Below are positions 1 through 7,018 of a stretch of 8,955 nucleotides of DNA, in pieces. The DNA comes from a bacterium (GTDB lineage: Bacteria; Verrucomicrobiota; Verrucomicrobiae; JAJYAR01). Positions within the stretch are counted from its first letter, which is position 1. Every line of letters begins with the position of its first letter. Made by a program: the position numbers and the translations under genes. A model generated the notes under the pieces. It was given only the letters and a program-made list of their open reading frames with translations, was not told the origin of the DNA and searched no databases. Location: assembly GCA_021779435.1 (NCBI GenBank), contig JAJYAR010000076.1, forward strand, positions 1-8,955. Reading direction: 5' to 3'.

Positions 1-153
1 GTCCTCGGACGCGACGTCCTTGATGCCTTCGACCGCCTCGAGGTGCTCGAAGCCACCACAGAGGCGCTGCTTCTGGCAAAGCCGCTCGGGCCCGTCGTTC
101 CCATGCCCGACGAGGCCATCGCCGAGCTCCGCAAGGTGTTCAAGGTCGGTTAG
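1..153 (+). CDS. Class II aldolase/adducin-family protein, C-terminal fragment
   Basis: Reading frame 1 is open from the window edge to a TAG at 151-153 and gives the last 50 residues of a protein whose start lies outside the window. The visible part contains AFDRLEVLEATTEALLLAKP followed by a Gly-Pro and a short acidic/basic tail. An alpha-helix with the pattern 'RLEvlEataeaLllA..LG' is typical of the C-terminal end of class II aldolases such as fuculose-phosphate aldolase and related sugar-phosphate aldolases or epimerases. These act on phosphorylated sugars with a zinc ion, but the zinc-binding histidines would be upstream and cannot be checked. The base composition and codon pattern match the neighbours. 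The family call rests on a short helix, so it is tentative, and the substrate cannot be inferred. No clear intrinsic terminator follows. Confidence 0.55.
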   Translation, partial: VLGRDVLDAFDRLEVLEATTEALLLAKPLGPVVPMPDEAIAELRKVFKVG

Positions 154-230
154 GTTTCCGTCTGCCGGGCGTATTGAGCCAAACTCCAGGCCGCGGTCCG
201 CTGACCACAGGGAGGGATCGCCGGTTTGGC

Positions 231-314
231 TGTAGGAGCAGATTTATCTGCGATGCCTTGGATGGCTTGCGGGCGCGCTCTCACGTGCCGGTCGCAAATG
301 AATTTGCTCCTACA
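231..314. repeat. REPIN-like pair of inverted REP palindromes (TGTAGGAGC type)
   Basis: Two 23-base units, 231-253 and 292-314, are inverted copies of each other with 20 of 23 positions matching. Each begins with GTAG (232-235; as CTAC at 310-313) followed by GAGC. Each unit is also a small hairpin by itself: GCAGAT/ATCTGC (238-243 with 246-251) and GCAAAT/ATTTGC (294-299 with 302-307). The G:C pair of one stem is replaced by A:T in the other, a compensatory change that argues for selection on the fold. A GTAG head plus a palindrome, arranged as an inverted pair, is the layout described for REP/REPIN elements mobilised by RAYT transposases. No RAYT gene is in the window. Confidence 0.75.
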
Positions 315-319
315 GGGAT

Positions 320-390
320 GTAGCCGGGGGTGCGCGGGCTCCGGCAACGCCGAGTCTGATTCCCCCCCGGCCTCTGCGGAGGCCGGCTAC
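320..390. repeat. Second REP-like inverted pair (GTAGCCGG ends)
   Basis: This element is bounded by the perfect inverted ends GTAGCCGG (320-327) and CCGGCTAC (383-390). The right half holds a perfect eight-base-pair hairpin, CCGGCCTC (367-374) with GAGGCCGG (379-386) and a four-base loop. The left half can pair GCCGG (323-327) with CCGGC (341-345). Like the element just upstream it starts with GTAG at both outer ends, but its stem sequence is different, so it is a second type. It lies between the aldolase end and the 3' end of the M13 peptidase gene. Confidence 0.55.
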
Positions 391-409
391 ATCAAACTCC
401 GGGCTTCGG

Positions 410-435
410 CCGCGCTACCACAGCCTACCGCGCGG
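410..435. other. Stem-loop downstream of the M13 peptidase gene
   Basis: CCGCGC (410-415) pairs perfectly with GCGCGG (430-435) around a 14-base loop. On the minus strand the loop contains two copies of GGTAG. It begins nine bases after the peptidase stop codon, so it could protect or end that transcript. There is no T-run after it on the minus strand, so it is not a classical intrinsic terminator. It may instead be a further member of the GTAG-type palindrome cluster. Confidence 0.4.
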
Positions 436-443
436 GGTGGAGT

Positions 444-2474
444 CTACCAGATGTTCACCCGTTCGCTCGCCGGCCGGCGCATCGGCGCGCCTTCGGGGAC
501 GTCCCAGGCTTTCGCGAACTCCCCGAGGTTCGAGAGAGGGCCGTCGACACGCCACCTGCCCGGCGAATGCGGATCCACGCGGGCGCGGCGAAGTGCCTCG
601 GCCGGGCGCATCTTGTCGCGCCAGACCGTCGCGTGGCTGATGAAGAAGCGCTGCTCGGGCGTAAAACCGTCGATCTTCTCACGAGGCTTTCCAGCCAGCG
701 CCTTTTCGAGCGCGGCGTAGGCAACCCGCACCCCGCCGAGGTCCGCGATGTTTTCGCCCTGCGTGAGTTCGCCGTTGAGGTGGACGTCGTCGATGGCGAT
801 GTAGTCGGAAAATTGCTTCACGATTGCCGCCGCGCGCTCCTTGAAGCGCGCCGCGCTCTCTGGCGTCCACCAGTCATTCAGGTTGCCCTGGGCGTCATAC
901 TGCCTTCCCGAGTCGTCGAAGCCGTGCGTCATCTCGTGGCCGATCACCACGCCGATGCCACCGTAGTTGAGCGCATCGTCCGCTTTCGCGTCGAAGAACG
1001 GCGGCTGAAGGATTCCCGCCGGGAAGGTGATCCCGTTGAGCGATGTCGAGTAATACGCGTTCACGGTGGGCGGGCTCATGTACCACTCGGTCTTGTCCAC
1101 GGGCCCGCCAATCTTCGCGAGCGTCCGCCGCGACTCGAACTCCGCCGCGCGAAATACGTTCAGCACATAGGAATCGCGGCTTATCTGCGCGCTCGAGTAG
1201 TCACGCCACCGATCGGGATAGCCGATATTCACGGTGAAGGCGTCCAGCTTCGCGACCGCCTTGGCGCGCGTCGGAGCGTCCATCCATTCGAGTGTCTGCA
1301 GTCGCTCGCGCAGCGCCGCGCGGACGTTCGCGACCAGCTCCAACGCGCGGGCCTTGGCGGCCGGCGGGAAGTAGCGGGCCACGTACAGCTGGCCAAGCGC
1401 CTCCCCGACACTGCCGTCGAGGGTCATCACCACACGTTTCCAGCGGGGCTCCTGCTCCGTGACGCCGGTCATCTCGGTGCCGAAGAACCTGAAGTGCTCC
1501 GCGGCGAACCTGTCCGAGAGAAACGGTGCGGCGCGGCGCACCAGGTGCCATCGCAGATACAGCTTCCAGTCATCGAGCGGCGTGGTGTGCAGCTGCGCGG
1601 CGACGCCCTTCACAAACGCGGGGTGCGCAAGGTTCAGCTCCGCGAATTCCGGTGCGTTGGTCTCGCCCAGGAAGGCCTTCCAGTCGAAATCGCCGGAGTA
1701 CGCAGGGAGCTGCGCGAACCGGATCTTGTGATAGTTCGCCTGGGGATCGCGCAGTTCGACCCGGCTGAGCGACACGCGGGCGAGTTCCGTCTCGAGCTTC
1801 ATCACACGGTCCGCAGCCGCACGCGCGATCTCCGGCTGGTCGCCGAGAAGCTCGAACATCCTCGCGATGTGGGCGACGTAGGCCCGCCGGAGAGCGACGG
1901 ACTTCTCATCGGTATTGAAATAGGCGTCGCGATTCGCGTCCCGGCCTGCGTCAGTGACGGCAAGCCCCAACCCACCCTGCCCGATCTGAGCGATCTCCTT
2001 CGTGCTGTCCTTGTCATCCGGTGAGCTTCCAAACGAAAAACCGGCGTTGACCCCGAGCATCTGGAGATGTCCCAACTCGCGGGCAAGGTCGGCGACACTG
2101 GCGATTGCCGCGATGCGGTCGAACTCACCCTGGAGCGGCTTCACCCCCGCCGCCTCGATCGCCGCCTGGTCCATTCCGCTTGCGTAGAAATCAGCCACGA
2201 TCTTCTCCGCTCCGCTTGAGGCAGCCGCCCTCGCGGTCGACTCGTCGCACAATTCGTGGAGACGTGCCCAGTTCTCCTCCTGCAGGATATTGAAGCTGGC
2301 GTACCGCGCCATGTCGGGCGGGATGACCGCCGACTTCAGCCAGCTCCCGTTGACGTACAGATAGAAATCGTCCTGCGGCCTTACGGACCTGTCGAACCCC
2401 TGAAGATCGATGCCTGCGTACGCGTGACCGAGGCAGACGAGCGCCTGAACGGCGAAAACGATGAACTTGCGCAT
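444..2474 (-). CDS. Secreted M13-family zinc metallopeptidase (neprilysin/PepO-like)
   Basis: The product is 676 residues, the usual length for bacterial M13 oligopeptidases, which cleave short peptides on the amino side of hydrophobic residues. An N-terminal M13_N region covers roughly residues 30-415 and the catalytic domain roughly 465-673. The zinc motif HEMTH is at 513-517, and the third ligand is Glu574 within ENIADLGG, with Asp578 in the usual ExxxD position. The substrate-binding NAYY motif is at 472-475, and a DPHSP...R motif lies near the C-terminus. The start chosen at 2474 gives a clean signal peptide (MRKF, hydrophobic core, cleavage after AYA at residue 20) and has GGAGAGG about seven bases upstream; a further in-frame ATG at 2516 would add 14 residues and spoil this. 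The protein ends in VNIW, so the CxxW cysteine of animal members is absent, as in many bacterial ones. It follows xylR by 50 bases on the same strand. Confidence 0.95.
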   Translation of the reverse strand: MRKFIVFAVQALVCLGHAYAGIDLQGFDRSVRPQDDFYLYVNGSWLKSAVIPPDMARYASFNILQEENWARLHELCDESTARAAASSGAEKIVADFYASGMDQAAIEAAGVKPLQGEFDRIAAIASVADLARELGHLQMLGVNAGFSFGSSPDDKDSTKEIAQIGQGGLGLAVTDAGRDANRDAYFNTDEKSVALRRAYVAHIARMFELLGDQPEIARAAADRVMKLETELARVSLSRVELRDPQANYHKIRFAQLPAYSGDFDWKAFLGETNAPEFAELNLAHPAFVKGVAAQLHTTPLDDWKLYLRWHLVRRAAPFLSDRFAAEHFRFFGTEMTGVTEQEPRWKRVVMTLDGSVGEALGQLYVARYFPPAAKARALELVANVRAALRERLQTLEWMDAPTRAKAVAKLDAFTVNIGYPDRWRDYSSAQISRDSYVLNVFRAAEFESRRTLAKIGGPVDKTEWYMSPPTVNAYYSTSLNGITFPAGILQPPFFDAKADDALNYGGIGVVIGHEMTHGFDDSGRQYDAQGNLNDWWTPESAARFKERAAAIVKQFSDYIAIDDVHLNGELTQGENIADLGGVRVAYAALEKALAGKPREKIDGFTPEQRFFISHATVWRDKMRPAEALRRARVDPHSPGRWRVDGPLSNLGEFAKAWDVPEGAPMRRPASERVNIW

Positions 2475-2524
2475 GGCGAACCCTCTCCAGCCGCGCCGTT
2501 CATGCAAGTGCGGCAAACAAGGCG

Positions 2525-3763
2525 CTAGCGCGGCGTCCGATTGCGCTTTCGGAAGGCGTACGGGCTTTCTCCCGTTTCCCGGCGGAATGCGACGCTGAGG
2601 TAACTGGCGTTGTCGAAGCCGGCGAGTTCCGCCACCACCGCAATCGACACCTCGCTTTCGGCCAGGAGATGTTTCGCCCGCTCGATCCTGTGCTGCACCA
2701 TCTGCCGGTGCGGCGAGTGGCCCACCGCCGCCTTGAACCGCCGCTCAAGCAAGGTCCTCGACATCGGCACCGCGCGAAGGACGTCGTCCACACGGATTCC
2801 CTCGCACGCGTGCTGCCGGATGAACCGCAACGCGGCTGCGACCCGTGCGTCCGACACGGAGATGACATCCGTCGATTGCCGCTCGACGACGCTCACGGGC
2901 TCGACGTACCGCGTGCCAACCCCGGCCTGGGCGCGCCGCTCCATCATTTCGGCCAGCAATGCCGCCGCCTCGAAGCCGATGCGCCGCGCATTCGGTTGCA
3001 CGCTGCTCAGGGGCGGCGTGCAGAGTTCGCACAGCACCTCGTCGTTGTCGACGCCGAGGACGGCGACGTCGTCCGGCACCTGCAGGCTCAGCAGCTGGCA
3101 GGCCTCGAGCACCTGCTGCGCCCTGCCATCGTAGCACGCGAACACCGCCACCGGCTTCGGAAGTTTCTGAAGCCAGCGGGCAAGCTCGCGGCTTTCGGCA
3201 TCGGATCCCGGCCGCCGGCGCGGGTGCTCCCCCGGTTGAAACTCGAGGCATTGATGGCCGGCGAAGGCGAGCAGGCGCCGGAACTCGTCGCCGCGCTGGC
3301 GGGACCACAGGAACCGCGCGTCGCCGCAGAATGCGTAGTTCGCAAAGCCCTTCTGCAGCAGGTGGCCGGTTGCGAGCCGGGCGACGGCGATGTTGTCGAT
3401 GCTCACGCGAGGGAACTCCGACGCGAACCGCTCTGCGCTGACGTCAACCACCGGGAGCGCGGCCCGGGCCAGTGCCGCCGCGCTCTGCGGCGAATCCACA
3501 CGGGCAATGATCCCGTCGCCCTGCCAGTCGCCGAGCCACGACGGAAGCGGCGAGCGCCTGGCCTGCTCGGTGAATCGCACGGCCCAGGTCGCCCCGGAGC
3601 TGCGAAGCCAGTCGCGGATGCCGTAAAGGAGGTCCCGGCCGTAGCGGTTGGATGTCTCGATCAGGAGCGCGACCTTGCGCGTTGCCAGCCCCGGCCGGCG
3701 TCCGTCCTCCGCTGCGGGACGCTTTCCGCGTCGGGCCGGGGAGTTGCGGGCTGCGGAGGTCAT
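2525..3763 (-). CDS. xylR: XylR-like xylose-responsive AraC-family transcriptional activator
   Basis: The product is 412 residues and resembles E. coli XylR (392) along its full length. Residues about 30-290 form a periplasmic-binding-protein/LacI-like sensor, beginning [20 protein letters not shown], with [16 protein letters not shown] and [16 protein letters not shown] as conserved blocks. Then comes ERQSTD, followed by an AraC-type double helix-turn-helix (about 310-410). The first helix-turn-helix is around [20 protein letters not shown]. The second contains [20 protein letters not shown] and ends ESPYAFRKR. In the family, D-xylose binds the sensor and the protein activates divergent xyl genes. 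The divergent xylA, 106 bases away, supports this role. The start at 3763 is preferred over an ATG at 3871, which would overlap xylA and its promoter. It has no obvious Shine-Dalgarno and leaves a short basic N-terminal extension. Confidence 0.93.
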   Translation of the reverse strand: MTSAARNSPARRGKRPAAEDGRRPGLATRKVALLIETSNRYGRDLLYGIRDWLRSSGATWAVRFTEQARRSPLPSWLGDWQGDGIIARVDSPQSAAALARAALPVVDVSAERFASEFPRVSIDNIAVARLATGHLLQKGFANYAFCGDARFLWSRQRGDEFRRLLAFAGHQCLEFQPGEHPRRRPGSDAESRELARWLQKLPKPVAVFACYDGRAQQVLEACQLLSLQVPDDVAVLGVDNDEVLCELCTPPLSSVQPNARRIGFEAAALLAEMMERRAQAGVGTRYVEPVSVVERQSTDVISVSDARVAAALRFIRQHACEGIRVDDVLRAVPMSRTLLERRFKAAVGHSPHRQMVQHRIERAKHLLAESEVSIAVVAELAGFDNASYLSVAFRRETGESPYAFRKRNRTPR

Positions 3764-3869
3764 GCGCGGGAGCCAGCCACCGGGGTGGCGAAAAATCAAA
3801 AGAAATGTGGGTGTTTTTGTTACCTCGCCACGCGCGAGATCGGCTACACTTCCGCTCCTCATCACTCCC
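3764..3869. promoter_or_regulatory. xylR-xylA divergent control region with candidate XylR operator
   Basis: In an otherwise GC-rich stretch, 3788-3823 is conspicuously A/T-rich. AAAAATCAAAAGAAA (3791-3805) faces GTTTTTGTTA (3813-3822); CAAAA (3797-3801) and TTTTG (3815-3819) form inverted arms 18 bases apart. This is the natural place for XylR half-sites. A possible xylA -10, TACACT, is at 3845-3850 with no good -35 at 17 bases (TTGTTA at 3817-3822 is 22 bases away), as expected for an activator-dependent promoter. CTCGC/GCGAG (3824-3828, 3834-3838) is a small dyad just before the -10. The leader would be only about 13 bases with no Shine-Dalgarno. The role is inferred from position. Confidence 0.5.
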
Positions 3870-5195
3870 ATGAAAAAAGCCCCCGTTCATTTCCGCGGCA
3901 TCAACACGATCCAGTACGAAGGTCCCAAGACCGAAAATCCGCTGGCGTTCCGGCACTACGACCCCGACGAGGTGATCGACGGGAAGGCCCTCGCCGAGCA
4001 CATGCGCTTCTCGATCGCGTACTGGCATTCGTTCCGCGGCGTCGGCTCCGATCCGTTCGGTCCGGGCACGATCGTTCGTCCATGGGAGAAGGGACGCGAC
4101 CCCGTAACCGTTGCGAAGGTGCGCATGGATGCCGCCTTCGAGTTCTTCCAGAAGATCCGCGCGCCGTTCTGGTGCTTCCACGATCGCGATATCGCCCCCG
4201 AGGGCCGCACGCTCGCGGAGAGCAACAAGCTGCTCGACCAGCTCGTCGTCCACGCGAAACAGCTCCAGGCCGCCACCGGCGTGAAGCTCCTCTGGGGCAC
4301 GGCGAACCTCTTCTCGAATCCCCGCTACATGTCGGGCGCGGCGACCAATCCCGACGCACACGTGTTTGCGTATGCGGCGGCGCAGGTGAAGAAGGCGCTC
4401 GAGGTCACCAAGGAGCTTGGCGGCGAGAACTACGTTTTCTGGGGCGGCCGCGAGGGCTACGAGACGCTGCTCAACACCGACCTGAAGCGGGAGCAGGAGC
4501 ACCTCGCCACGTTCATGCACATGGCGGTGGATCACGCCCAAAGCATCGGCTTCAAGGGCCAGTTCCTCATCGAGCCGAAGCCGAAGGAGCCCACCAAGCA
4601 CCAGTACGACTTCGACGTCGCCAGCGGCATCGCATTCCTGCGTACCTACGGGCTCGACCGTCACTTCAAGTTCAACATCGAGACGAACCACGCGACCCTC
4701 GCAGGCCACACCTTCCAGCACGAGATCGAGGTTGCCGCCGCGGCCGGCCTGCTCGGCTCGATCGACGCGAATGCCGGTGACATGCTCCTCGGCTGGGACA
4801 CCGATCAGTTCAACACCGATGCGAAGGAGCTGACGCTCGCCATGCTGTCGATTCTCCGCGCGGGCGGACTCGGGTCCGGCGGCTTCAACTTCGACGCCAA
4901 GCTCCGGCGCCAGTCGACGGACATCGACGACCTGTTCCACGCTCACATCGGCGGATTCGACACCTATGCCCTGGCGTTCAAGACCGCCCGCCGGATCATC
5001 GCCGACGGCAAGCTCTCGCAGTTCGTGCACGATCGGTACGCCTCGTTCGACACCGGTTTCGGCCGGGAGATCGAGACGCGCCGCACGAACTTCCGTCAGC
5101 TCGAGAAGCTCGTCTTGACGAAGCTCGGCGAGCCGACCCCGCGAAGCGGCAAACAGGAGTATCTGGAAAACGTCCTGAGCCGGTACCTGGCCTAG
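3870..5195 (+). CDS. xylA: Xylose isomerase (class II)
   Basis: The product is 441 residues, the length of class II xylose isomerases (E. coli 440). It interconverts D-xylose and D-xylulose, and in vitro D-glucose and D-fructose, using two divalent metal ions in a TIM barrel. The catalytic pair is His104 and Asp107 in FHDRD. The metal ligands are Glu235 ([14 protein letters not shown]), Glu271 and His274 ([11 protein letters not shown]), Asp299 (DANAGD), Asp310 and Asp312 (GWDTDQF) and Asp342 (NFDAK). All are shifted by three from the E. coli numbering, and Lys237 is also present. The N-terminus [25 protein letters not shown] is typical and longer than in class I enzymes. The start at 3870 has no Shine-Dalgarno but is fixed by homology. 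It is divergent from xylR, and no xylulokinase gene is in the window. A candidate terminator follows. Confidence 0.98.
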   Translation: MKKAPVHFRGINTIQYEGPKTENPLAFRHYDPDEVIDGKALAEHMRFSIAYWHSFRGVGSDPFGPGTIVRPWEKGRDPVTVAKVRMDAAFEFFQKIRAPFWCFHDRDIAPEGRTLAESNKLLDQLVVHAKQLQAATGVKLLWGTANLFSNPRYMSGAATNPDAHVFAYAAAQVKKALEVTKELGGENYVFWGGREGYETLLNTDLKREQEHLATFMHMAVDHAQSIGFKGQFLIEPKPKEPTKHQYDFDVASGIAFLRTYGLDRHFKFNIETNHATLAGHTFQHEIEVAAAAGLLGSIDANAGDMLLGWDTDQFNTDAKELTLAMLSILRAGGLGSGGFNFDAKLRRQSTDIDDLFHAHIGGFDTYALAFKTARRIIADGKLSQFVHDRYASFDTGFGREIETRRTNFRQLEKLVLTKLGEPTPRSGKQEYLENVLSRYLA

Positions 5196-5234
5196 GAACT
5201 TTCGCTTTTCGATTCTCGATTCGATTCGGAGCGG

Positions 5235-5266
5235 CGGCCCCCCTGGCGCGGGGCCGTCCTTCCTCT
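5235..5266 (+). terminator. Candidate intrinsic terminator of xylA
   Basis: CGGCCCC (5235-5241) pairs perfectly with GGGGCCG (5250-5256), with an eight-base loop, and is followed by TCCTTCCTCT. The stem is strong but the tail is only pyrimidine-rich, so termination may be partial. It begins 39 bases after the xylA stop. Confidence 0.5.
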
Positions 5267-5341
5267 CCCCTCCGGTCGGGCGCCTTGTTCCCAAAGCCGG
5301 TGTGATCTATTGGATGACACTCTGGCTTGGTCCGCCGCGCG

Positions 5342-5376
5342 GGGGTGACCTAGCACTTGGGTGCGGAGTTCACCCC
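5342..5376. other. Nested dyad in the leader of the outer-membrane gene
   Basis: The outer arms GGGGTGA (5342-5348) and TCACCCC (5370-5376) are perfectly complementary and enclose an inner hairpin, GCAC (5353-5356) with GTGC (5361-5364). Together they could form one long interrupted stem. It lies 86 bases before the start of the next gene and has no T-run after it, so it reads as an operator or structured leader rather than a terminator. No protein or ligand can be named. Confidence 0.4.
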
Positions 5377-5461
5377 ATATCGGCCGGAACTCCCACGTAT
5401 TTTCTATTGGTGCACCGTAGGCAAACGGCACCATAGTCGCGCCATGTGGTCTAGCGAACGC

Positions 5462-6418
5462 ATGCCCCGCTCCCTTCAGCACTCGATCGCCCTGACGTTT
5501 GCGATCTCTGCAAGCCTGGTGTGCTTCTGCGGCTCAGCCCTTGCCGCCGACGCCAGCGCCGATCCGAACGGCCCGCAGCGTTCGCCATTTTCCATGCGCG
5601 AACGGGTGCTCCAGATGACCGATTTCCTGGATACGATGCTGCCCGGCACGCTGGGGGCGAAGAATGTCACCTTGCACGTTTCCCCGAAGTTCACCGACGT
5701 GCGCGACCGGGAATTCTTCCGCGTGCCGCTCGAGATCCGCTACGGTGCGACCAACCGGCTGGAGTTTATCGGCGGCATTTCACCGTTCGCCCCCAATCCC
5801 ATCAATGGCGGACGCGACCACCGCTGGGGCCCGGGCGAGATGAAGCTCGGGGCGCGCTACGATCTCGCGACGCCCTTTCCGTTCTTCGACAAGACCACCA
5901 TCGGCCTGGAGAACCGCATCCCTCTTGGAAAGCCGCCGATCCAGATCAACGACCATTACACGCATGTCCGGCCCTTCGTCGCGATGTCGCGCCGGGTCCG
6001 CTCGTTCGATTCGACGACGTTCTACACCAATCTCGCCTACGACCGCAGCGTGAAGCTCACCTCGCGCGAAGCTCCTCCTCCGGAGGTCATCCGCCAGCAC
6101 GTCATCGAGGTCGTCCCGGGACTCCTCTACAAGCCGGACGAGTTCGGCTATTTCGGCGAATATCGGTTTCGTCACATCATGGAGCCGACCGGCGCCCACC
6201 TGGGGCATGAGGTCCGAGTGGGCTGGATCTGGGACGTCCCGCTGTACCGCAGCGTGGAGTGGCGCCTCCCGGGAAAGTGGCAGGCGGAACTCGGCTACAA
6301 GTTTGCGATGGAGGAAGGCCGGAGCAGCGGCAACGGGGTCTTCGCACGCGTCAACTGGCGCACCACCCTGCGCCAGGTTCTGGAGCACATCTCGCCCTCG
6401 GATTCCCGCGGCAGATAG
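5462..6418 (+). CDS. Probable outer-membrane beta-barrel protein of unknown function
   Basis: The 318-residue product starts with a signal peptide (hydrophobic residues 9-27, cleavage near SALA|A at residue 28). The mature part, from about residue 60, is a succession of short amphipathic segments with alternating polar and apolar residues, such as VTLHVSPKF, FRVPLEIRYGATNRLEFI, MKLGARYDL, VRPFVAMSRRV, TTFYTNLAYDRS, FGYFGEYRFRHI, HEVRVGWIW and QAELGYKFAME. These are separated by Gly/Pro/Asp turns, as in an outer-membrane barrel of about 10-12 strands. The block 'RYGATNRLEFIGG...GPGEMKLGARYDL' recalls the Phenol_MetA_deg/transporter-like barrels, but this is a resemblance from memory only. An ATG at 5444 is also possible; 5462 gives the better signal peptide, and neither start has a clear Shine-Dalgarno. 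A lipoprotein gene follows 53 bases later on the same strand, so the two may share a transcript. Confidence 0.7.
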   Translation: MPRSLQHSIALTFAISASLVCFCGSALAADASADPNGPQRSPFSMRERVLQMTDFLDTMLPGTLGAKNVTLHVSPKFTDVRDREFFRVPLEIRYGATNRLEFIGGISPFAPNPINGGRDHRWGPGEMKLGARYDLATPFPFFDKTTIGLENRIPLGKPPIQINDHYTHVRPFVAMSRRVRSFDSTTFYTNLAYDRSVKLTSREAPPPEVIRQHVIEVVPGLLYKPDEFGYFGEYRFRHIMEPTGAHLGHEVRVGWIWDVPLYRSVEWRLPGKWQAELGYKFAMEEGRSSGNGVFARVNWRTTLRQVLEHISPSDSRGR

Positions 6419-6429
6419 GGCGCGCCAGG

Positions 6430-6448
6430 GATTGCACCTGTCGCAATC
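6430..6448 (+). other. Small hairpin between barrel and lipoprotein genes
   Basis: GATTGC (6430-6435) and GCAATC (6443-6448) form a perfect six-base-pair stem with a seven-base loop, 12 bases after the barrel-protein stop. There is no T-run, so it is at best a weak attenuator or processing site between the two genes. Confidence 0.25.
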
Positions 6449-6471
6449 GCGTCACATCTCTACCGGCTCCA

Positions 6472-6900
6472 ATGAAGGCGTTTGCCTACCTTATCCCAGC
6501 CCTCCTTTTCTGTGCGGGTTGTTCGAGCGTGACGGTGCAGAAGTCGCCCGCGCTTGATCTGTCGAAGGTCCACAGGGTCTTCATCGAGCAGCGGCAGAAC
6601 GACAACAACCACCTGAACGACATGATGGTGGACGAAATGCGGAGGCTTGGATTCGAGGCCTCCACCGGTCCCCTGACGATGATGCCGGAGGACACCGAGG
6701 CGGTGCTCGCATACGACGCCCGGTGGACCTGGGATTTCCACACGTACATGATCGAGCTGAATCTCGGGCTGCGAAACGCGAGGACCGGGAAGAAGCTCGC
6801 CGAGGGCCGCTATTACCAGCCCTCGGTGCGCCCGCTGCCGGCGGACGAGGCCGTGCACGCGATCATCGTGAAGATGTTCGCGCCAGCGGCGTCCAAGTAG
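6472..6900 (+). CDS. Small putative lipoprotein of unknown function
   Basis: The 142-residue product begins MKAFAYLIPALLFCAGC, a hydrophobic segment ending in an AGC lipobox with the likely lipidated cysteine at residue 17. The -3 position is Cys rather than the usual Leu or Val, so the box is slightly off consensus; Cys14 is a less likely alternative. After it comes a single compact alpha/beta domain: KVHRVFIEQRQNDNNHLNDM, a helix with DEMRRLGFEA, DTEAVLAYDARWTWDFHTYMIELNLGLRNARTGKKLAEG, and a final helix. The order strand, helix (DEMRRLGF), 'DaVLaYdarWtWD' strand, then 'lrnArTGkkLAeG' is reminiscent of DUF4136-type lipoproteins, but I cannot assign it firmly. It probably sits at the inner or outer membrane facing the periplasm and may be co-transcribed with the barrel gene upstream. 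No function is evident. Confidence 0.75.
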   Translation: MKAFAYLIPALLFCAGCSSVTVQKSPALDLSKVHRVFIEQRQNDNNHLNDMMVDEMRRLGFEASTGPLTMMPEDTEAVLAYDARWTWDFHTYMIELNLGLRNARTGKKLAEGRYYQPSVRPLPADEAVHAIIVKMFAPAASK

Positions 6901-7018
6901 TCGCCCGCCGCACCCCATCGGAGCAGTGCAGAAACTGTCACCTAATGGGTGACAATTCCCGTGTCGCTGACTCTGCTCGGCGCTCGCCAACGGGCGGGGT
7001 TGCCCGTTCGCTGCGGGC
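6901..7018 (+). promoter_or_regulatory. Structured leader upstream of gdx
   Basis: This 118-base gap holds two perfect hairpins. TGTCACC (6936-6942) pairs with GGTGACA (6948-6954) around a five-base loop and can be enclosed by GAGCAG (6921-6926) with CTGCTC (6973-6978). AACGGGC (6989-6995) pairs with GCCCGTT (7002-7008), ending ten bases before the start codon. CCCG (7003-7006) could alternatively pair with CGGG (7014-7017), covering the translation start region. There is no Shine-Dalgarno. The conserved features I know for guanidine riboswitch classes I, II and III are not present, so any regulatory role is inferred from position. Confidence 0.4.

Noticed and set aside
154..230. Gene or terminator just after the aldolase fragment
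   Set aside because: No convincing frame, hairpin or T-run was seen in this stretch.
567..2024. Long open frame on the plus strand opposite the M13 peptidase gene
   Set aside because: It is the antisense of a gene with a complete zinc motif and signal peptide. Its Arg/Val/Glu-rich composition is what GC-rich antisense reading gives, and no domain is visible.
2669..5294. Long open frames antisense to xylR and xylA, on both strands
   Set aside because: They cross real genes and the divergent promoter, are Arg/Ala/Pro- or Glu/Arg/Val-rich, and show no motifs. Stop-poor GC-rich DNA explains them.
6936..7008. Integron attC-like site before the SMR gene (AAC...GTT arms)
   Set aside because: SMR genes are frequent integron cassettes, but the arms lack the RYYYAAC and GTTRRRY core boxes, no second site flanks the gene, and there is no integrase.
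6901..7018. Known guanidine riboswitch upstream of gdx
   Set aside because: No tandem ACGR loops and no recognisable class I or III conserved blocks were seen by eye. A covariance-model scan could overturn this.
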